This document shows positions 7,707 through 10,394 of a stretch of 10,394 bases of DNA, one piece after another. The notes under the pieces are model-generated. The model did no database searches and was not told the DNA's origin. It worked only from the letters and a program-made list of their open reading frames with translations. Position 1 is the first letter of the stretch; every line of letters starts with the position of its first letter. The DNA is from JAYWDA01 sp043779185 (GTDB taxonomy: Bacteria; Bdellovibrionota; Bdellovibrionia; Bdellovibrionales; Bdellovibrionaceae), in assembly GCA_043779185.1 (NCBI GenBank), contig JAYWEQ010000147.1:1-10394 (forward strand), read 5' to 3'. Made by a program: the position numbers and the translations under genes.

Positions 7707-8160
7707 ACAGAGGAACGACCCCTAAATCGATCATTCCCGATTTTCTGAATTGATCCATCAATCCAACAATATCTTCGTAAACAGTTTGAGCCTTGGGCTG
7801 AATCAAAGCTGTTCGTAGCTCGGGTTCAAGATTTTTAAGCTCACTCAGAATTTTTTCAATCTCCTGGCTGTTGACTTTACCAGCCTGAGCTTCGACATGG
7901 TATTTGCGCAAATTGGCGGGCACGCGCTGGCTTTCTTGAACCTCAAGATTGACCTCGCCGGTGGCCTCTAATACGACCATCATCAAAGGCTTTTTTTCAG
8001 TCTCAGCTGCGGACTGTCCGCCGACGGCTTGCTTGACATTCAGCGAGCCCACATTCAACCACACAGCTGTGATCAAAAGAAAACAGATGCAGACCGAAAG
8101 CAGATCGATAAATGGCACTAGGTTCAGTTCAAAATCCAGATGCTTTTTATTTTTACGCAC
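7705..8160 (-). CDS. TolR/ExbD-family stator protein (first copy; AglQ/AglS-like)
   Basis: The 151-residue protein has a short basic N-terminus (MRKNKKHLDFELNL) and one membrane helix at about 16-37 (PFIDLLSVCICFLLITAVWL). Asp19 in PFID matches the proton-carrying Asp of ExbD and TolR. The periplasmic part has a longer loop than usual (about 50-105), then helices and the end SGMIDLGVVPL, the usual final strand of the family. Two GTG codons compete. The one at 8169 overlaps the Shine-Dalgarno sequence itself, whereas AAAGGAG lies 8 bases before the GTG at 8160, so 8160 is chosen. The gene follows the TolQ-like gene after 40 bases, the widest gap in the operon. It shares no obvious identity with the next ExbD-like protein beyond the family residues, so the two are old, distinct paralogs and not a recent duplication. 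Partner: the TolQ-like protein encoded upstream. Confidence 0.9.
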   Translation of the reverse strand: MRKNKKHLDFELNLVPFIDLLSVCICFLLITAVWLNVGSLNVKQAVGGQSAAETEKKPLMMVVLEATGEVNLEVQESQRVPANLRKYHVEAQAGKVNSQEIEKILSELKNLEPELRTALIQPKAQTVYEDIVGLMDQFRKSGMIDLGVVPL

Positions 8161-8168
8161 GCGCCGCA

Positions 8169-8175
8169 CTCCTTT
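8169..8175 (-). promoter_or_regulatory. Ribosome binding site deciding the first ExbD-like start
   Basis: AAAGGAG on the minus strand, 8 bases before the GTG at 8160. The longer in-frame GTG at 8169 shares a base with this site and so cannot be served by it. Confidence 0.7.
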
Positions 8176-8200
8176 GCGAAAACAAGGCTTTTAATCTTTG

Positions 8201-8899
8201 TTAAGCGTTGGCTTCCCTGGAAGCGTCACCTTTTTTAAAAGATTTAAAACCGATGGGCTCATACGAGTAGCTCAGCCAGTTGAAAACCTTTAAAGCCGCT
8301 TGGTTTAGATCTTCATTGATCATGTTGGCGCGGTTTTGAAGGATCGCATAACAAATCAGAGCTGGAATTGCGACAATCAAACCATAAGCTGTACAATTCA
8401 TGGCTTCAGAAATCCCTGCAGCAAGTAATGTTGCCTTTTCTGCCGGCGCTGCATAGGCCACAGATGCGAAAGATTTAATCATGCCCGTGATAGTGCCCAA
8501 AAGTCCCATCAATGTAGACACGTTTCCAACCATCGTTAGAAAGCCAGTTCGGCGATCAATCACAGAATTTTCATGCATCAAGACTTCGTCCATTTTGCCT
8601 TGGACTTCTTCTTTACCACCCAAATGCTTCGCGGCTTTAGCTCCCGCTAAAGTGGCTCTGGCCACCGCGTTCTCTGTCGACAGACTTTCGGCTTTTTGAA
8701 TCAACTGATCCATTTCGCCGCGACGAATGCTTTCTTCAAAGCCTTTTGCCAAGGCCACCTGGTTCGTTTTTCGCTTGCCGTACAAAGCGTAAAAACGTTC
8801 GATCACAATAGCAAATGACGCTAATTGTAAAGTTAAAATTGGCCACATCCATATTCCACCATGCGAAAACGCAATTGCGATTTTTGACATCACTTCCAT
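8201..8899 (-). CDS. TolQ/ExbB/MotA-family proton-channel protein (AglR-like)
   Basis: The 232-residue protein has the three membrane helices of the MotA/TolQ/ExbB family: about 15-37 (IWMWPILTLQLASFAIVIERFY), 120-144 and 163-187. Between helices 1 and 2 is the usual cytoplasmic helical domain of about 80 residues. Helix 2 carries the family signature GLLGTITGMIKSF; Thr136 matches the conserved pore Thr of ExbB and TolQ. Helix 3 carries CTAYGLIVAIPALICY with the second pore Thr at 170. With the two ExbD-like proteins downstream it should form the inner-membrane stator that uses the proton gradient. Genes for TolA, TolB and Pal are absent while AgmX-like and TPR genes are present, so the closest known system is AglRQS of the Myxococcus gliding motor, not Tol-Pal. 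The start is ATG 8899 with GGAG 7 bases upstream; ATG 8890 is the alternative. This is the first gene of the operon. Confidence 0.93.
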   Translation of the reverse strand: MEVMSKIAIAFSHGGIWMWPILTLQLASFAIVIERFYALYGKRKTNQVALAKGFEESIRRGEMDQLIQKAESLSTENAVARATLAGAKAAKHLGGKEEVQGKMDEVLMHENSVIDRRTGFLTMVGNVSTLMGLLGTITGMIKSFASVAYAAPAEKATLLAAGISEAMNCTAYGLIVAIPALICYAILQNRANMINEDLNQAALKVFNWLSYSYEPIGFKSFKKGDASREANA

Positions 8900-8972
8900 G
8901 CTCTATCTCCATCCTTTGGTAGGTTTCCCCTAGACGTAAGCACATCAAAACCAGACTATCGAGTCATCAAGA

Positions 8973-9001
8973 ATATTATGTTTTCGTGAAGATTATGACA
9001 C
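8973..9001 (-). promoter_or_regulatory. Candidate promoter of the gliding-type operon
   Basis: On the minus strand GTGTCA (9001-8996) and TAATAT (8978-8973) are separated by 17 bases, each matching 4 of 6 consensus sigma-70 positions. Transcription would start near 8966, giving a leader of roughly 65 bases before the ATG at 8899. This is pattern matching only; promoter consensus in this lineage is not well fixed. Confidence 0.3.
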
Positions 9002-9034
9002 ATGCGTTCACTAATTTGGCTTTTCACTAGCAAA

Positions 9035-9040
9035 TATTAT
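9035..9040 (+). promoter_or_regulatory. Candidate -10 element of the ROK kinase gene
   Basis: TATTAT matches 5 of 6 bases of the -10 consensus, with no good -35 at the right distance. If used, transcription starts near 9047. That is downstream of the ATGs at 9002 and 9044, and would leave the GTG at 9101 as the usable start. Confidence 0.25.
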
Positions 9041-9088
9041 GTAATGAAGTTTTTATTTTCGTGCTATGACGCTACTTTTAAATCGACG

Positions 9089-9095
9089 AAGGGAG
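9089..9095 (+). promoter_or_regulatory. Ribosome binding site deciding the ROK kinase start
   Basis: AAGGGAG lies 5 bases before the GTG at 9101. The in-frame ATGs further upstream (9002, 9044) have no comparable site. Confidence 0.65.
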
Positions 9096-9100
9096 ACTCT

Positions 9101-10093
9101 GTGGCCGAAAAATTTACAGTTGGATTAGATTTAGGTGGGACCAAGTTAGCAGGTGCCTTGGTTCATTCTAACGGCGAGATTTTATCTTTCCACAAAGCTT
9201 CCATCCTTCATCTTAAGACAGGCTCTCCGAAAATCCAACAGCGCCAAATTATCGATCTGATGGCGACCATGATTTTAAATTTCAAAAAAGAATTTCCTCA
9301 CGCTTTCCAAGCTCCGCAGTTTGCCGGGGTTGGTTTAGCCAGTGCCGGACCCATGAATGTTGATAAAGGCTGTCTATTAAACCCAACGAATTTTCCTGGT
9401 TGGAAAACAGCGCCCTTACAAAAAGATCTGGTGGAAGTTTTAAGCCGGAATCGAATTAAAACACCGGTTGCATTTCAAAATGATGCGATTGCAGCAGCAC
9501 TGGCCGAAGGCTGGATGGGCGGCGCCAAAGGCTTGAAATCGTTTGCGGTCGTCACCATCGGAACTGGCATTGGAAGCGGCGTGATCTTTAATGGCCAACC
9601 GGCTCAAACGAATGGCATGGGATCAGAGTTCGGCCATCTGATTATTCAGAATAACTTAATCCAATCTTCAAAAGACTTAAGACACAACACTGTCGAAGGC
9701 ATTGCCTCAGGCACAGGAATTTTACGGCGCGCTAAATCCATGGGTTTCAAAGGGAGCTCTATTGAAGAGCTCGTTCAAACATTGGAAGGTGGCGAAAAGA
9801 AATATCAGATTCTTTTCGACGACGCAGCTGATGCCCTGGCAGCACTTTGTTATAATTTATCGATTGGTTTTAATTTAGAAAAAATTCTTTTCTCGGGTGG
9901 TCTTATTAAAGTTCGCTCCTTATATTACGAGCGCATGAAAAAACGTTACTTAAGTTTAGTGAACGAAATGAATCCTTACTTTCGCTGCCCTATTCAAGTG
10001 GCTAAGGGATTAAATCAAGCCGGAGTTTTAGGCGCCGCTTACCTGCCTTATTTGTCTGATTTAAAACGGGGTCCCCGTTCGCCTCGAAAATAA
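9101..10093 (+). CDS. ROK-family sugar kinase (glucokinase/fructokinase type) lacking the zinc motif
   Basis: The 330-residue cytoplasmic protein should phosphorylate a hexose or related sugar with ATP. The start is GTG 9101: AAGGGAG is 5 bases upstream and the first ROK strand begins at once, while longer starts at 9002 and 9044 add residues unlike the family. The phosphate-binding motif GLDLGGTK is at 8-15. GVGLASAGPM (76-85) and the segment LNPTNFPGW (93-101) match the sugar-binding half. Asn127-Asp128 holds the catalytic Asp. GTGIGSG (154-160) is the second phosphate loop, and E176-F-G-H179 matches the sugar-binding ExGH motif. The CxCGxxGCxE zinc motif expected about ten residues later is absent: the region 183-199 has no cysteine, though Glu199 of its end remains. 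Length is normal, and ATP-binding GG residues occur near 290. Substrate cannot be decided. The gene is divergent from the motor operon and no functional link is evident. Confidence 0.88.
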   Translation: MAEKFTVGLDLGGTKLAGALVHSNGEILSFHKASILHLKTGSPKIQQRQIIDLMATMILNFKKEFPHAFQAPQFAGVGLASAGPMNVDKGCLLNPTNFPGWKTAPLQKDLVEVLSRNRIKTPVAFQNDAIAAALAEGWMGGAKGLKSFAVVTIGTGIGSGVIFNGQPAQTNGMGSEFGHLIIQNNLIQSSKDLRHNTVEGIASGTGILRRAKSMGFKGSSIEELVQTLEGGEKKYQILFDDAADALAALCYNLSIGFNLEKILFSGGLIKVRSLYYERMKKRYLSLVNEMNPYFRCPIQVAKGLNQAGVLGAAYLPYLSDLKRGPRSPRK

Positions 10094-10122
10094 AAAATGT
10101 CCCGTCCTCATTAAATTCATTT

Positions 10123-10151
10123 TTGTTTTAAAAAAACCTAATGGTTATTAA
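10123..10151 (+). promoter_or_regulatory. Candidate promoter for the structured leader and short ORF
   Basis: TTGTTT (10123-10128) and TATTAA (10146-10151) are spaced by 17 bases in an AT-rich stretch, giving a start near 10158. The leader would then be about 87 bases and hold both stem-loops. The match to consensus is weak. Confidence 0.28.
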
Positions 10152-10164
10152 ATAAATTTATCTC

Positions 10165-10231
10165 GGCTCCTCGATTGCAAAGTGCGAAGCCACAAAGATG
10201 GAAGACGTTAGATTTTTCATCTGTCATCTTT
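10165..10231 (+). other. Leader with two possible stem-loops ahead of a strong ribosome binding site
   Basis: The first stem pairs GGCT..TCG (10165-10173, with a CC bulge) with CGAAGCC (10085-style 7-base arm at 10185-10191). The second pairs AAAGATG (10194-10200) with CATCTTT (10225-10231) and may hold a small inner AGAT/ATCT stem. Its right arm ends exactly at the AAGGAG (10232-10237) that precedes the ATG at 10245. Such placement could affect translation, but the folds are read by eye and no known riboswitch or RNA family was recognised. Confidence 0.35.
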
Positions 10232-10244
10232 AAGGAGAATTAAA

Positions 10245-10344
10245 ATGGTTAAGTATTTTATGATCGCTGCAATTTCATGTCTTAGCTTAGGCGCAAGAAA
10301 CTGCCCCACTTAAGTGTGCTTGCTTTAACTCGCGCGTCGAATAA
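10245..10344 (+). pseudogene. Probable broken gene for a small secreted protein
   Basis: AAGGAG lies 7 bases before an ATG that begins a signal-peptide-like sequence, MVKYFMIAAISCLSLGA. Frame then gives only RNCPT and a stop at 10311-10313 (22 residues). Dropping one G near 10290-10291, or adding two bases there, joins it to another frame, giving AQETAPLKCACFNSRVE before a stop at 10342. That reads like a signal cleavage site and a short cysteine-containing mature peptide. The strong start signals and the abrupt loss of frame suggest a frameshift, a sequencing error, or interruption by inserted DNA around 10288. It could also be an intact 22-residue leader or toxin-like peptide. The family was not recognised. 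Confidence 0.4.
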
Positions 10345-10394
10345 GTTCAGTTTTTCTAGAGGCTTATCATCTCCTTGCGACCAAACGAATCATT

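Larger units (their letters stand above)
8900..9100. other. Divergent intergenic region between motor operon and ROK gene
   Basis: The stretch is AT-rich and separates two divergent genes. It holds the candidate promoters listed separately and no convincing operator repeat or small gene. An ORF reading through it (from 9002) is regarded as an upstream extension of the ROK frame and not coding. Confidence 0.6.

Noticed and set aside
7202..8899. Identification of the stator genes as Tol-Pal or as flagellar MotA/MotB
   Set aside because: TolA, TolB and Pal are absent, neither TolR-like protein has the OmpA-type peptidoglycan-binding domain of MotB, and neighbours are AgmX-like and TPR proteins.
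8736..8948. Minus-strand 70-codon frame overlapping the TolQ-like start
   Set aside because: It is out of frame with the well-supported TolQ-like gene and has no family resemblance.
9002..9100. N-terminal extension of the ROK kinase from the ATG at 9002 or 9044
   Set aside because: The 33 extra residues do not resemble the family, no ribosome binding site precedes those ATGs, and a good site precedes the GTG at 9101.
9754..9772. Stem-loop GAGCTCT/AGAGCTC inside the ROK gene
   Set aside because: It falls in well-conserved coding codons, has no U-run after it and is most simply chance.
10065..10079. Near-perfect palindrome AACGGGG-T-CCCCGTT at the end of the ROK gene, as a terminator
   Set aside because: It lies within the last codons, and the following sequence has A-rich instead of T-rich bases. 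I see no good terminator between 10094 and 10244.

Overview
The window looks like a chromosomal segment from a Bdellovibrio-like predatory bacterium (Bdellovibrionota) or a close relative among the former Deltaproteobacteria. This is inferred from gene content, not from a marker gene. The G+C content looks moderate. One envelope-machine operon fills almost the whole minus strand, and its components resemble the Agl/Glt gliding motor of Myxococcus and its relatives.

Minus strand, read in transcription order from about 8966 down to 1. First comes a TolQ/ExbB/MotA-type three-helix stator protein (8899-8201). Two different TolR/ExbD-type stator partners follow (8160-7705 and 7696-7202). Next are a 974-residue exported TPR-like protein (7193-4269), a 91-residue exported protein of unknown family (4272-3997), and a single-pass protein with an AgmX/PglI-type TonB-like C-terminal domain (3988-2870). 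The last three are a lipoprotein with Ig-like strands (2868-1681), a small outer-membrane beta-barrel protein (1684-977), and a second exported TPR-like protein cut off by the window edge (980-1). All junctions are tight: three are 4-base overlaps (GTGA or ATGA), the others are 1 to 8 bases, and only the first gap reaches 40 bases. This suggests a single translationally coupled unit. The inferred job is a proton-driven trans-envelope machine: the stator trio in the inner membrane, the AgmX-like protein spanning the periplasm, and TPR, lipoprotein and barrel proteins linking to the outer membrane. Whether it drives gliding, prey entry or another process cannot be read from the sequence.

Plus strand. 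A divergently transcribed ROK-family sugar kinase (9101-10093) lacks the usual zinc-binding cysteine motif. The stretch between the two start sites (8900-9100) probably holds both promoters.

Right end (10094-10394). A structured leader with two small stem-loops ends at a strong ribosome binding site. The ORF after it starts like a signal peptide but stops after 22 codons. It is probably a frameshifted or interrupted secreted-protein gene.

No rRNA, tRNA, CRISPR array or complete mobile element was recognised. Several start codons were moved from the longest ORF to a downstream codon with a properly spaced Shine-Dalgarno sequence; the reasons are given gene by gene.
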